From NCBI RefSeq assembly GCF_003932715.1, contig NZ_CP020700.1:6718501-6782500 (forward strand): a stretch of DNA of 64,000 nt. The letters run 5' to 3'. Source of the DNA: Streptomyces tsukubensis. Lineage in GTDB: Bacteria > Actinomycetota > Actinomycetes > Streptomycetales > Streptomycetaceae. Of this stretch, positions 46,085-55,419 are shown one piece after another. The notes beneath the pieces were generated by a model, which saw only the letters and a program-made list of their open reading frames with translations, was not told the origin of the DNA and did not search any database. Every line of letters starts with the position of its first letter. The stretch's first letter is position 1. Made by a program: the position numbers and the translations under genes.

Positions 46085-46216
46085 GCGGACAGAGCCCGTC
46101 CGGGGCCGGGCGCGCGCCGTCCGGGCGCCCGGACCGGGGAATTACCCGCCGATCCGGGTGATCACCGGTGCGCGTCCTGTGGTGTGCGCACCGGGGAAGA
46201 TGCGAGGCTTAGTGGT

Positions 46217-46663
46217 ATGAACATCCCTTTCCTGGACAACTGGCTCAAGAAGCAGGGTCCCGGGGCGCGGGGCGCCGTCGCGGGGGCCGTGGACGATCCC
46301 GAGCGCGCCGCGGCGATGGCCGAACTGTTCGCCGAGTGCGAGCTGCTCCGGGTCCGGGTCGGCCGTATGGGACTGGAACTGGACGACAGCGCGGCCTCCT
46401 TGTCCGCCCTCGACCAGTTGCCGCCGCGCTGGCGCGACGATCCGGAGGAGCTGCCGTGGATCGGCAACGACGCCGGGCTGTACCTCGGGACGGTGATCGT
46501 ACGGACCGTGCCGGGCGCCACCTGGCACGTCTGGCCCGGTGGCCACCCCGTGGTGCGGCTGGCCTCCGGCCGGGAGATCGGCGTCGTGGAGGCGGGGCTC
46601 GACTGGGCGGTCAACGGGGCGCCCGAACTCTCCCAGGTCTATGCGGAGGCCGCCGAGGCCTGA
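46217..46663 (+). CDS. Conserved Streptomyces protein (DUF6278-like), function unknown
   Basis: This 148-residue cytosolic protein starts MNIPFLDNWLKKQG and has an acidic helical first half (AAAMAELFAECELLRVRVGRMGLELDDSAASLSALDQL) followed by a mixed alpha/beta half (LYLGTVIVRTVPGATWHVWPGGHPVVRLASGREIGV). No catalytic motif is seen. I associate it with a DUF6278-type family in Streptomyces, without being able to check. The ATG is preceded by no clear ribosome site. It is followed by an unusually AT-rich stretch. Confidence 0.65.
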   Translation: MNIPFLDNWLKKQGPGARGAVAGAVDDPERAAAMAELFAECELLRVRVGRMGLELDDSAASLSALDQLPPRWRDDPEELPWIGNDAGLYLGTVIVRTVPGATWHVWPGGHPVVRLASGREIGVVEAGLDWAVNGAPELSQVYAEAAEA

Positions 46664-46676
46664 CCGCCGTCACCCC

Positions 46677-46740
46677 TTGTGCATCCCTCGTACATGAGCT
46701 GATATATAGCCAATAAATACGGCTTATGCCCCTTTTATGC
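46677..46740 (+). promoter_or_regulatory. AT-rich promoter region of the glutamate ABC operon
   Basis: This 64-bp stretch is strongly AT-rich for this genome (for example GATATATAGCC, AATAAATAC, TTATGCC, CTTTTATG). A candidate -35 TTGTGC (46677-46682) lies 18 bp before a candidate -10 GATATA (46701-46706). It is upstream of the ABC ATPase gene and probably drives the four-gene operon. The exact boxes are guesses. Confidence 0.5.
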
Positions 46741-46815
46741 GTGTCGCGCGCGAAGTCCCTTTCCGGGGTGGATAGTTTGCGCTGACCTCGACACAGCAAC
46801 CAGTGGGGGCAGCGT

Positions 46816-47562
<747 letters not shown>

Positions 47563-47576
47563 CGGGGGGAACCGCC

Positions 47577-48548
47577 ATGCCGCGACGCCACCGCACCGCC
47601 CCGACCGCACCCGCCCCCCTCCACGGGCCCGCCCTCCGGCGGCTCCGCCGCACCCTGCCGGCCCTCCTCCTCGCGCTGACCGCCGTGATCGCCGCCGCCT
47701 GCGGCAAGGAGGGCAGCCCGCCGGTCAAGGGCCCCCAGCCGGAGAGCCTCCCCGTCTACCCGGTCAACACCGGTTTCCAGCTCCCCGAATCCCCGACCTG
47801 GCGCCGGGCCGAGGGCCGCGGATACCTCACCGTCGGAGCCAAGGAGGACCAGCCCTACCTCGGCGAGAAGGACCCCGCCACCGGCGTCTACTCCGGCTTC
47901 GACATCGAGATCGCCAAGATGGTCGCCGCCTACCTCGGCTTCGACCCGGCCGGCATCCACTTCCGGACCATCGCATCCGCCAACCGGGAAACCGCCCTCC
48001 AGAACGGCCAGATCGACTACTACGTCGGCACCTACACCATCAACGACATGCGCAAGAAGCTCGTCGGATTCGCCGGGCCCTACTTCATGGCCGGACAATC
48101 CCTGCTGGTGCGCACCGACGAGCACGACATCAACGGCCCCCAGGACCTGGACGGCAAACGGGTCTGCTCCGCCACCGGCTCCACCCCCTACCAGCGGATC
48201 AAGGCCGACTACCCCAAGGCGGTCCTCGTCGGCTACGACACCTACTCCATCTGCGTGGACAACCTCCTCACCTACCAGGTCGACGCCGTCACCACCGACG
48301 ACGCCATCCTCATCGGCTACGCCGCCAAGGCCCCCGACGAGCTGAAGGTCGTCGGCAAACCCTTCTCCCAGGAGCCGTACGGCATCGGCGTACCGCGCTC
48401 CGACAACGCCCTGCGCTTCGCCATCGACGACGCCCTCGCGGCCGGCGAGAAGAACGGGCAGTGGAAACAGGCCTACGACGCCACCCTCGGCCTCTCCGGG
48501 GTGCCCGCGCCCCAGCCGCCGCCCATCGACCGCTACCCGGCGAGCTGA
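47577..48548 (+). CDS. Glutamate-type ABC transporter substrate-binding lipoprotein
   Basis: This 323-residue protein has a long Arg-rich N-region, a hydrophobic core and a lipobox VIAAAC with Cys42 as anchor. The mature domain is SBP_bac_3: YSGFDIEIAKMVAAYLGFDPAG, ANRETALQNGQIDYYVGTYTIND, GPYFMAGQSLLVRTDEHD, CSATGSTPYQRI and VDAVTTDDAILIGYAA. This is the GluB-like arrangement. It follows the ATPase by 14 bp. Glutamate is the likely ligand; other acidic amino acids or glutamine are possible. Confidence 0.92.
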   Translation: MPRRHRTAPTAPAPLHGPALRRLRRTLPALLLALTAVIAAACGKEGSPPVKGPQPESLPVYPVNTGFQLPESPTWRRAEGRGYLTVGAKEDQPYLGEKDPATGVYSGFDIEIAKMVAAYLGFDPAGIHFRTIASANRETALQNGQIDYYVGTYTINDMRKKLVGFAGPYFMAGQSLLVRTDEHDINGPQDLDGKRVCSATGSTPYQRIKADYPKAVLVGYDTYSICVDNLLTYQVDAVTTDDAILIGYAAKAPDELKVVGKPFSQEPYGIGVPRSDNALRFAIDDALAAGEKNGQWKQAYDATLGLSGVPAPQPPPIDRYPAS

Positions 48549-48564
48549 GGAGGAGACCCGGCGC

Positions 48565-49209
48565 ATGGACGTACTGACCGACAACATCTCCCTCTACTGG
48601 CAGGGCTTCCTCGGCACCGTCGAGCTGACCTTCTACTCCTCGGTGCTCGCCCTGGTGCTGGGCTTCCTGATCGCGGCCTTCCGGGTCTCGCCCGTCGGCT
48701 CGCTGCGCGTCTTCGGAACGGTCTGGGTGACCGTACTCCGCAATACCCCGCTCACCCTCCTGTTCTTCGCCGTCGTCCTCGGGCTGCCGCGGTTCGGGAT
48801 CGTGCTGCCGTTCCAGCTGTTCGCGATCCTCGCCCTCGGCTGCTACACCTCCGCGTTCATCTGCGAGGCGCTGCGCTCCGGCATCAACACGGTCCCCAAG
48901 GGGCAGGGCGAGGCCGCCCGCAGCCTCGGCATGTCCTTCGGGCAGACCCTGCACACGGTGGTGCTGCCGCAGGCGTTCCGCAGTGTCATCCCGCCCATCG
49001 GCTCGACCCTGATCGCCCTGGCGAAGAACTCCGCGATCGCGGGCGCGTTCAGCGTCACCGAACTGCTCGGCACCTACAAGACGCTGAGCGAACTGGGCTA
49101 CAACATCATCTGGACCTTCGTCTGGATCGCCGTCGGCTATCTCATCATCACCCTGTCCATCAGTGCGCTCTTCAACGTGCTGGAGAAGCGCTACGGAGTC
49201 GCCCGATGA
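48565..49209 (+). CDS. Glutamate-type ABC transporter permease, subunit 1
   Basis: This 214-residue His/Glu/Gln/Arg/opine-family (PAAT) permease has four to five membrane helices, the N-terminal FLGTVELTFYSSVLALVLGF segment, the RNTPLTLLFF motif, and an EAARSLGMSFGQTLHTVVLPQAFRSVIPPIGS ATPase-contact loop. It is GluC-like. The ATG is behind AGGAGGAG 7-8 bases upstream. The stop overlaps the next ATG (ATGA). Confidence 0.93.
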   Translation: MDVLTDNISLYWQGFLGTVELTFYSSVLALVLGFLIAAFRVSPVGSLRVFGTVWVTVLRNTPLTLLFFAVVLGLPRFGIVLPFQLFAILALGCYTSAFICEALRSGINTVPKGQGEAARSLGMSFGQTLHTVVLPQAFRSVIPPIGSTLIALAKNSAIAGAFSVTELLGTYKTLSELGYNIIWTFVWIAVGYLIITLSISALFNVLEKRYGVAR

Positions 49210-50072
49210 CCGATTCCACCGCCCTCTACGACATCCCGGGCCCGCGCACCCGGAAGCGGCACCGTATCTACGGGATCGTCGCCACCGCCGCCATCGCCGC
49301 GCTGCTCGGCTGGATCGTGTATCTGCTCTTCGACACCGGGCAGTTCACCGCGGCGAAGTGGACCCCCTTCGAGTACAAGGGCATCCAGGAACTGCTGCTT
49401 CAGGGGCTCGGCAACACCCTGAAGGCGTTCGCGTACGCGGCCGTGCTCTCCCTCGTCCTCGGCGGGATCCTCGCCACCGGACGGCTCTCCGAACACCGGC
49501 CCGTCCGCTGGATCGCGACCCTGCTGGTGGAGTTCTTCCGCGCGATGCCCGTACTGGTGATGATCTTCTTCATCTTCGTGGCGCTCAAGGTCCAGCCGCT
49601 GCCCGCGCTCGTCGCCGGGCTGACCCTCTACAACGGTTCGGTGCTCGCCGAGGTCTTCAGGACCGGGATCAACGCCGTCGACCGGGGCCAGCGGGAGGCC
49701 GCGTACGCGCTCGGCATGCGCAAGACCCAGGTGATGACCTACGTCCTGGTGCCGCAGGCGGTCCGGGCGATGCTGCCGGCGATCATCAGCCAGCTGGTGG
49801 TCGCACTGAAGGACACCTCCCTCGGCTATCTGATCACCTACGAGGAGTTCCTCCACGCGGGCAAGCTGATCGCCTCCAACCTCGACTACGACCTGCCGTT
49901 CATCCCCGTCGTGATGGTGATCGCGCCCATCTACATCGGACTGTGCATGCTGCTCTCCTGGTTCGCCAACTGGGTGGCGAAAAGACAGCGCCGCAGCCCC
50001 AAGACCGAGGCCGTGGACGTCGCTCCGGCCGAACCGGGGACGCTGCTGCCCGGGGGGCCGCCAAGGCCCTAG
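49206..50072 (+). CDS. Glutamate-type ABC transporter permease, subunit 2
   Basis: This 288-residue PAAT permease repeats the family motifs: LGNTLKAFAYAAVLSLVLGG, EFFRAMPVLVMIFFIF, and REAAYALGMRKTQVMTYVLVPQAVRAMLPAI as ATPase-contact loop. It is longer than subunit 1 by a ~60-residue N-terminal region with an extra hydrophobic segment and a ~30-residue tail, as in GluD. Heteromeric permease pairs are usual in gluABCD systems. The gamma-glutamyltransferase downstream could supply glutamate to this importer. Confidence 0.93.
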   Translation: MTDSTALYDIPGPRTRKRHRIYGIVATAAIAALLGWIVYLLFDTGQFTAAKWTPFEYKGIQELLLQGLGNTLKAFAYAAVLSLVLGGILATGRLSEHRPVRWIATLLVEFFRAMPVLVMIFFIFVALKVQPLPALVAGLTLYNGSVLAEVFRTGINAVDRGQREAAYALGMRKTQVMTYVLVPQAVRAMLPAIISQLVVALKDTSLGYLITYEEFLHAGKLIASNLDYDLPFIPVVMVIAPIYIGLCMLLSWFANWVAKRQRRSPKTEAVDVAPAEPGTLLPGGPPRP

Positions 50073-50616
50073 GACCGCCGGGGCCCGGTCCCGAGGACCG
50101 GAGGCTTTGGGGCAATGCTCCCTTCCCCCGGTACGACCCCGGCGGCAGCCGGTGATCACTCCTCGTCTGGCGGCCGCGGCGGAGACGCCGTGCGTGCCGT
50201 CCGCGTGGACGAGGAGAAGGTCAGCCGCCGCCGGGGCCGGCCGGAACGGGACCTCCCGCCCGGAGAAGGCCCCGTCCAGGAGGAGCGGTGCCCGTGCCGC
50301 ACGGGCGGCCGGCACGGGCACCGCTCCCGTACGACACCCCGCGCGCGGGGCGCTGAGCGCCTCCACCGCCGACCCCGGGACGGCCTTGGGCCCGTCTCGC
50401 CGCACGGGGCGTGGCGAGACGCCCTGCAACGGTCCGTCGGCGCCCGGCGCGAGCCCCCGGCACGGAACCGTCCGCCCCGACGGGCCCCGTGAACCGGAAC
50501 GCCCGGGGGCGCACTGTCTCCCGCCCGAGCCCCTGCACGGGAGGGCGGTCCTGACGGGAGGTGGGCACGGCCGCTAGGTTGTCCGGCGGACTTGTGTCGA
50601 CTGGAGGTTCGTTCGG
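50073..50616. other. Intergenic, no gene seen, one strong hairpin
   Basis: No convincing ORF or ribosome site was found before the GGAGG of ggt. Frames across it are shadow-like. It contains the perfect 18-bp hairpin at 50282-50327, separately listed. Confidence 0.6.
50282..50327 (+). terminator. Perfect 18-bp hairpin after the glutamate ABC operon
   Basis: Positions 50282-50299 and 50310-50327 are perfectly complementary, with a 10-base loop. It lies 210 bp past the last stop, farther than usual, so terminator, RNA stabiliser or operator function are all possible. No gene overlaps it. Confidence 0.6.
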
Positions 50617-52437
50617 ATGCGTCGCTCCACCGCACGGAACATCGCGCTCCTGGCCGCTGCCGCGGCCGTCGTCTCACTCGGGGCGGCCGCCCCGCCCGCC
50701 GACTCCCCGCCCGACCGCCCCCCGACCGCGCCCCCGGTCAAAACACCGCTCGCCGTCGGCTACGGCGGCGCGGTCGCCAGCGTCGACGCCGACGCCTCCG
50801 CCGCCGGGATCGAAGTCCTGCGCGGCGGCGGCAACGCCGTCGACGCGGCCGTCGCCACCGCCGCGGCCCTCGGTGTCACCGAGCCCTACTCGGCGGGCAT
50901 CGGCGGAGGCGGCTACTTCGTCTACTACGACGCGCGCACCCGTACCGTCCACACCGTCGACGGCCGTGAGACCGCGCCCCGTTCGGCCGACGCCTCCCTC
51001 TTCCTGGAGAACGGCCGGCCCATCCCCTTCGACCAGGGCCAGACCAGCGGACTCGGCGTCGGCACCCCCGGCACGCCCGCCACCTGGGAGACCGTCCTGC
51101 GCTCCTGGGGCAGCCGCCCGCTGGCCCGGCTGCTCAAGCCCGCCGAGAAGCTGGCCCGGCACGGATTCACCGTCGACCCGACCTTCCGGGCCCAGACCGA
51201 AGCCAACCAGACGCGGTTCGCCGACTTCCCGGCGACCGCCGAACTCTTCCTGCCCGGCGGGGCGCTGCCCGTCACCGGCTCCACCTTCAAGAACCCCGAC
51301 CTCGCCGACACCTACCGGCACATCGCCCGGGAGGGCGTACGGGCGATGTACCGCGGCGAGATCGCCGAGGACATCGTCGACACCGTCCGCACACCGCCCG
51401 TGGCGCCCGGCTCCTCCCGGACCGTCCGCCCCGGCGATCTGACGACCGGTGACCTCCGGGCGTACGAGACGATCCGCCGCGCCCCGACGAAGGTCTCCTA
51501 CCGGGGCCTCGACATCTACGGAATGGCGCCCTCCTCCTCCGGCGGCACCACCGTCGGCCAGGCGCTGAACATGCTGGAGCGGACCGACCTTTCGCGGGCG
51601 TCCGGGACCGAGTACCTGCACCGCTTCATCGAGGCGAGCCGGATCGCGTTCGCGGACCGCGGACGGTGGGTCGGTGACCCGGCGTTCGAGGACGTGCCGG
51701 TCAAGGGGCTGCTGTCGCAGCGGTACGCGGACAGCCGGAGCTGCCTGATCAAGGACGACGCGGTCCTCACCAGCCCGCTGGCGCCCGGTGACCCCCGCCG
51801 TCCGGTGCCGTGCGGCGCCGCAGGGACGGCCGCGCCGACCACGTACGAGGGCGAGAACACCACGCATCTCACGGTCGCCGACCGCTGGGGCAACGTCGTC
51901 GCGTACACCCTGACCATCGAGTCCACCGGCGGCAGCGGAATCACCGTACCGGGGCGCGGTTTCCTGCTGAACAACGAGCTGACGGACTTCTCCTTCGCCC
52001 CGGCGAACCCGGCGGTCCACGACCCCAATCTGCCCGGCCCCCGCAAGCGCCCCCGCTCCTCCATCTCCCCGACGATCGTCCTTGACGACAGCCGTCCGGT
52101 GCTGGCCCTCGGCTCCCCGGGCGGAGCGACCATCATCACCACCGTCGTACAGACCCTGACGGGCCGTCTGGACCGGGGCCTGCCGCTGGTTGAGGCGATC
52201 GCGGCGCCGCGCGCCAGTCAGCGCAACCAGACCACGACCGAGGTGGAGCCCGGCCTCTGGAACAGCCCGCTCCGGGCCGAACTGGAGCGCATCGGCCACG
52301 GCTTCCGGCAGAACCCCGAGATCGGCGCGGCGACCGGCATCGAACGGCTCCCCGACGGCCGCTGGCTGGCCGCCGCCGAGAAGACCCGCCGCGGCGGGGG
52401 TTCGGCGATGGTGGTCCACCCGAGCGGCCGCCCGTAG
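50617..52437 (+). CDS. ggt: Gamma-glutamyltransferase
   Basis: This 606-residue secreted enzyme has a signal peptide (residues ~1-25), a Pro-rich stretch, and the GGT precursor domain. The self-processing site is the Thr pair in ENTTHLTVADRWGNVVA; the first Thr (415) would be the N-terminal nucleophile of the small subunit. GGNAVDAAVATAAALGVTEPYSAGIGGGGYFVYYD, GSGITVPGRGFLLNNELTDF and SSISPTIVLDD are further family segments. It cleaves gamma-glutamyl peptides and conjugates outside the cell. GGAGG lies 8 bases before the ATG. A hairpin ends it. Confidence 0.94.
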   Translation: MRRSTARNIALLAAAAAVVSLGAAAPPADSPPDRPPTAPPVKTPLAVGYGGAVASVDADASAAGIEVLRGGGNAVDAAVATAAALGVTEPYSAGIGGGGYFVYYDARTRTVHTVDGRETAPRSADASLFLENGRPIPFDQGQTSGLGVGTPGTPATWETVLRSWGSRPLARLLKPAEKLARHGFTVDPTFRAQTEANQTRFADFPATAELFLPGGALPVTGSTFKNPDLADTYRHIAREGVRAMYRGEIAEDIVDTVRTPPVAPGSSRTVRPGDLTTGDLRAYETIRRAPTKVSYRGLDIYGMAPSSSGGTTVGQALNMLERTDLSRASGTEYLHRFIEASRIAFADRGRWVGDPAFEDVPVKGLLSQRYADSRSCLIKDDAVLTSPLAPGDPRRPVPCGAAGTAAPTTYEGENTTHLTVADRWGNVVAYTLTIESTGGSGITVPGRGFLLNNELTDFSFAPANPAVHDPNLPGPRKRPRSSISPTIVLDDSRPVLALGSPGGATIITTVVQTLTGRLDRGLPLVEAIAAPRASQRNQTTTEVEPGLWNSPLRAELERIGHGFRQNPEIGAATGIERLPDGRWLAAAEKTRRGGGSAMVVHPSGRP

Positions 52438-52453
52438 ACCGGCCGGCGGCTCA

Positions 52454-52488
52454 CGTACCGCGCGGTGAAGGGTTCACCGCGCGGTACG
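52454..52488 (+). terminator. Perfect 16-bp hairpin terminator after ggt
   Basis: Positions 52454-52469 and 52473-52488 are perfect complements with a GGG loop, starting 17 bp after the ggt stop. The tight loop means the tip pair probably opens. It should stop read-through towards the chitosanase gene. Confidence 0.8.
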
Positions 52489-52683
52489 GCCGTACGGGCG
52501 TACTCCATCCGGCTCCCCGTACGGAACGGCCACCACGGTCCAACAGAAGCCCGGACCGCCGCACTTGGGGCAGGGCGGTCGCGAACGGGCCCCGGGGAGG
52601 GGGGATCGGCCGTCACCGGAAGCGGGTAGGGACGGTTTTCCGCGCGGTATCCGTTCGATCCGCCAGAAAGGCGACCCCAGCCC

Positions 52684-53391
52684 ATGCACGTTCGTACCCT
52701 CGCCCTCGCCACCGCCTGTGGAGCGGCCCTCCTGGCGGCAGCGGCGGCCCCCGCGCCGCCCGCGACGGCGGCCGGCGGGCAGGCGCCGCACCGCCCGGTA
52801 CGGGCGAAGGCCGTCACCGCCGCGGACCTGCTCGCCAAGACCCGGGGCTGCAACCGGATCTCCCGGGGGAAGTACCGCAAGGACGCGGGTGCGAAGGCGA
52901 CCGTGCCGGTGTGCGCGGCCGACGGCGCGGTCTACTGGAAAGCGGATATGGACATCGCCTGTGACGGCCGGAAGACCACCCGGTGCAACCGGAAGACGGA
53001 CCCCTGGTTCCTGCCGGACACCGCGTTCCACCAGTCCGACGGGAAGGCCCTCGACGCCGCGCGCCTGCCGTATGTGGTGGTGCCCGCGCCCAGCAAGATC
53101 TGGAAGTACCCGGATTCGCGCATCCGCGGCGGCGGGGTCGTCGCGGTCGTCCACGGGAGCCGGGTGCGGTACGGCGTCGTCGGCGACACCGGCCCCGCGA
53201 AGATCGTCGGAGAGGCGTCCTACGCCATGGCCGAATCGCTGGGCATCGACCCCGACCCGGTCTCCGGCGGGGTGTCCGGCGGGGTGACGTACATCTTCTT
53301 CTCCGGCTCCCGCGCCACGCCCATCGAGAGCCGCGAGGCCGCGACCCGGCTGGGCCGGAACCTGGCCCGCGCCTTCGTCGCCGCGAACTGA
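52684..53391 (+). CDS. Secreted chitosanase, glycoside hydrolase family 75
   Basis: This 235-residue protein has a Sec signal peptide (MHVRTLALATACGAALLAAAAA...) and a GH75 domain. Family features are GAVYWKADMDIACDGRKTTRCN with acidic catalytic residues, DPWFLPDTAFHQSDGKALDA, LPYVVVPAPS, VVHGSRVRYGVVGDTGPAKIVGEASYAMAESLGIDPDPVSGG and GVTYIFFSG. GH75 endo-chitosanases hydrolyse chitosan. The length is normal. No dre site was recognised upstream. It converges on the map gene with a small GC-rich dyad between the stops. Confidence 0.88.
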   Translation: MHVRTLALATACGAALLAAAAAPAPPATAAGGQAPHRPVRAKAVTAADLLAKTRGCNRISRGKYRKDAGAKATVPVCAADGAVYWKADMDIACDGRKTTRCNRKTDPWFLPDTAFHQSDGKALDAARLPYVVVPAPSKIWKYPDSRIRGGGVVAVVHGSRVRYGVVGDTGPAKIVGEASYAMAESLGIDPDPVSGGVSGGVTYIFFSGSRATPIESREAATRLGRNLARAFVAAN

Positions 53392-53416
53392 CGGCCGCCG
53401 GACCCGGGCGGCAGGG

Positions 53417-54184
53417 TCAGAGGACGGTCAGGACGCGGGGCCCCGAGGCCGTGACCGCGACCGTGTGCTCCGCGTGGGAGGCGCGGCTCCCGTCCAGCGT
53501 GCGGATCGTCCAGCCGTCCCGGGCCGTGTACGTATCGTCCGTGCCCGACGCCGTCAGCATGGGTTCGATGGCGAACACCATGCCCGGGCGGAGCACCATG
53601 CCGCGCCCCGCCCGGCCCTCGTTGGGGATACCGGGGTCCTCGTGCATCTCGCGTCCGATGCCGTGCCCGCCGAACCCGTCGGGGATGCCGTAGCCCGCGG
53701 CGCGGCAGACCCGGCCGATCGCATGGGCGATATCGCCCACCCGGTTGCCCGGTACGGCGGCCGCGATGCCCGCGGCCAGCGCCTCTTCGGCGGCGGCGAC
53801 GAGCCGGGTGTCCTCGGGCCGGGCGCGGCCCACCGTGAAGCTGACCGCCGCGTCACCGGCCCAGCCGTCGAGCAGGGCGCCGCAGTCGAGGCTGACGAGG
53901 TCGCCGTCGCGCAGCCGGTAGCCGTCGGGGATGCCGTGCACCACGGCGTCGTTGACGGACGCGCACAGCACCGCGGGGAAGGGGACGGGCGCCCAGTCCG
54001 GGTGGTAGTCGAGGAAGGGCGAGCCCGCGCCCGCCCCGTCGAGCACACCCCGCGCGACCCGGTCCAGCTCCCGCAGTTCGACGCCGACCCCGGCGGCGTC
54101 CCGGGCCGCGGCGAGCGCCTGCGCGACAACCCGGCCCGCCGCCCTCATCGCTTCGATCGACTGTTCGGTCTTGATCTCTACCAT
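53417..54184 (-). CDS. map: Type I methionine aminopeptidase
   Basis: This 255-residue enzyme removes N-terminal Met from proteins. Its metal-binding residues are present: Asp in DLVSLDCGALLDGWAGDAAVSFTVG (two Asp), His in GFGGHGIGREMHEDPGIPN, Glu in FAIEPMLT and Glu in SHAEHTVAV. The length suits the class without an N-terminal extension. Such second map copies next to a divergent XRE regulator occur in Streptomyces. The ATG at 54184 is 50 bp from the XRE start, and the gap contains ATACCGG/CCGGTAT sites. Confidence 0.93.
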   Translation of the reverse strand: MVEIKTEQSIEAMRAAGRVVAQALAAARDAAGVGVELRELDRVARGVLDGAGAGSPFLDYHPDWAPVPFPAVLCASVNDAVVHGIPDGYRLRDGDLVSLDCGALLDGWAGDAAVSFTVGRARPEDTRLVAAAEEALAAGIAAAVPGNRVGDIAHAIGRVCRAAGYGIPDGFGGHGIGREMHEDPGIPNEGRAGRGMVLRPGMVFAIEPMLTASGTDDTYTARDGWTIRTLDGSRASHAEHTVAVTASGPRVLTVL

Positions 54185-54194
54185 GCCAATTACT

Positions 54195-54236
54195 ATACCG
54201 GTCGCGGGAGGGTTTCCGGTATTACAATGACGGTAT
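54195..54236 (+). promoter_or_regulatory. Inverted-repeat operator between map and the XRE gene
   Basis: ATACCGG (54195-54201) and CCGGTAT (54216-54222) are a perfect 7-bp inverted repeat separated by 14 bp. A third copy, ACGGTAT (54230-54236), overlaps the XRE start codon. The spacing and location suggest binding by the adjacent XRE protein and shared control of both genes. Confidence 0.65.
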
Positions 54237-54489
54237 GGTCCGAACCCCCCTCACCCCCGAAGAGCGCGAGCGCGGCGAACGGCTCGGCCGGTTGCTGCGC
54301 GAGGCGCGCGGCCCCCGCAGCATGGTGGAGGTGGCGGCCGAGGCCGGGATCTCCGCCGAGACCCTCCGCAAGATCGAAACCGGCCGGGCGCCCACCCCCG
54401 CCTTCTTCACCGTCGCCGCGCTGGCTGCCGTGCTGCGCCTGTCGACGGACCAGCTCGCCGCCGCCTGCTCCCCGGCCGCCGTCCCGTAG
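54235..54489 (+). CDS. Small XRE-family HTH regulator
   Basis: The 84-residue protein is a single helix-turn-helix domain: RLGRLLREARGPRSMVEVAAEAGISAETLRKIETGRAPTPAFFTVAALAAVL, in which AGISAETLRKIETGR is the recognition region. Such short XRE proteins act as repressors. It diverges from map, and three ATACCGG-type half-sites lie between the two, the last overlapping its start codon. Autoregulation and control of map are likely, though not shown. Confidence 0.85.
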   Translation: MVRTPLTPEERERGERLGRLLREARGPRSMVEVAAEAGISAETLRKIETGRAPTPAFFTVAALAAVLRLSTDQLAAACSPAAVP

Positions 54490-54575
54490 TCCCCCGTCCC
54501 CAACGCGGGTGTGCGCCGCATCCGGAGGTGTACGGTCTCCTCCCCGGCCGGCCCCGCGCGGCGTACGCTCGGAGC

Positions 54576-54980
54576 GTGACCTCCGTCGAAGACATCGCGC
54601 CCGCCCGCTATCTCAGCCTGACCACGTTCCGCCGCGACGGAACCGGGGTCGCCACCCCGGTCTGGTTCGCCGAGGACGGCGGCAGGCTGTACGTCTGGAC
54701 CAACGCCGATTCCTGGAAGGTCAAGCGGCTCCGGCGCGACCAGCGGGTCACCGTCGCGGTCTGCGACGCCCGCGGCCGGATCGCCGACGGCGCCCTGCGC
54801 GCCGAGGGCACCGCCGAACTGCTGGACCGGGAGGGCACGGTCCGGGCCCGCGATCTGGTCGCCCGCAAGTACGGCTGGCAGTTCCGGGCCGTCGACTGGC
54901 CGGCCCGGATCGTCCGGCGCGGGAAGAGGCCGCACGCGGGCATCGCCGTCACCCTCGGGGAACCCCCGGCCACGGCCTGA
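54576..54980 (+). CDS. PPOX-class F420-dependent oxidoreductase (FMN/F420-binding split barrel)
   Basis: This ~134-residue split-barrel protein begins TSVEDIAPARYLSLTTFRRDGTGVATPVWFAEDGGRLYVWTNADSWKVKRLRRDQRVTVAVCDARG and fits the TIGR03666-like PPOX F420-binding family. It may reduce small molecules with F420H2. TACGCT lies exactly 6 bases before the GTG at 54576; GGAG is too close to act as a ribosome site, so the message may be leaderless. It is separated from the pyrimidine operon by 440 bp. Confidence 0.8.
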   Translation: MTSVEDIAPARYLSLTTFRRDGTGVATPVWFAEDGGRLYVWTNADSWKVKRLRRDQRVTVAVCDARGRIADGALRAEGTAELLDREGTVRARDLVARKYGWQFRAVDWPARIVRRGKRPHAGIAVTLGEPPATA

Positions 54981-55347
54981 CGGCCGCGGGGCGGTCCGGG
55001 CCGGGCGGACCGGAAGGGCCCGGGGTCCCCGCCCGAGGAACCCGGGCGGCCCTCCGTAGAAGACGGCCCGCCGCGGATGGACGCGCCCTGCCGGAACCGG
55101 CGCCACTGCACATCCCGCCCACCGCCCGCCGTCGCAGCCCGGGCTCGTCCGACCCGTCTGCGGCGGCACCGGCCCGCCGCACCGCGGGCACCCCCGTGAC
55201 GGCGCGTCGCCCGCACCGGTCGCCCGGGCGCACCCGGCCCCGCCCCGCCGCGCGAGCGCCTCGCCGCCGACCGGGTGAAACGTGATCGACTCCGCGGGTT
55301 GGCCGCAATGGTCTTGCCCCGCTGTGTGACGGGGCTTACGTTCTCCA
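54981..55347. other. Intergenic, no gene seen; promoter at the 3' end
   Basis: No gene was found. At its end, a candidate -35 TTGCCC (55314-55319) and -10 TACGTT (55337-55342), 17 bp apart, would place a transcription start at about 55349 beside the operator at 55348-55374. The rest is GC-rich and featureless to the eye. Confidence 0.5.
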
Positions 55348-55374
55348 TCTACGTTCCGCGTCTACGTGCGTAGA
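55348..55374 (+). promoter_or_regulatory. Candidate operator of the pyrimidine-catabolism operon
   Basis: TCTACGTGCGTAGA (55361-55374) is a near-perfect palindrome (6 of 7 arm positions), and another TCTACGT half-site begins at 55348, 13 bp upstream. The cluster lies 46-72 bp before the beta-ureidopropionase start. The binding protein is unknown; no regulator gene adjoins the operon in this window. Confidence 0.55.
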
Positions 55375-55419
55375 GGCGATGCGCCGATGCCGGGAGCCGC
55401 CCGGCCGAAGGAGCAGCCC

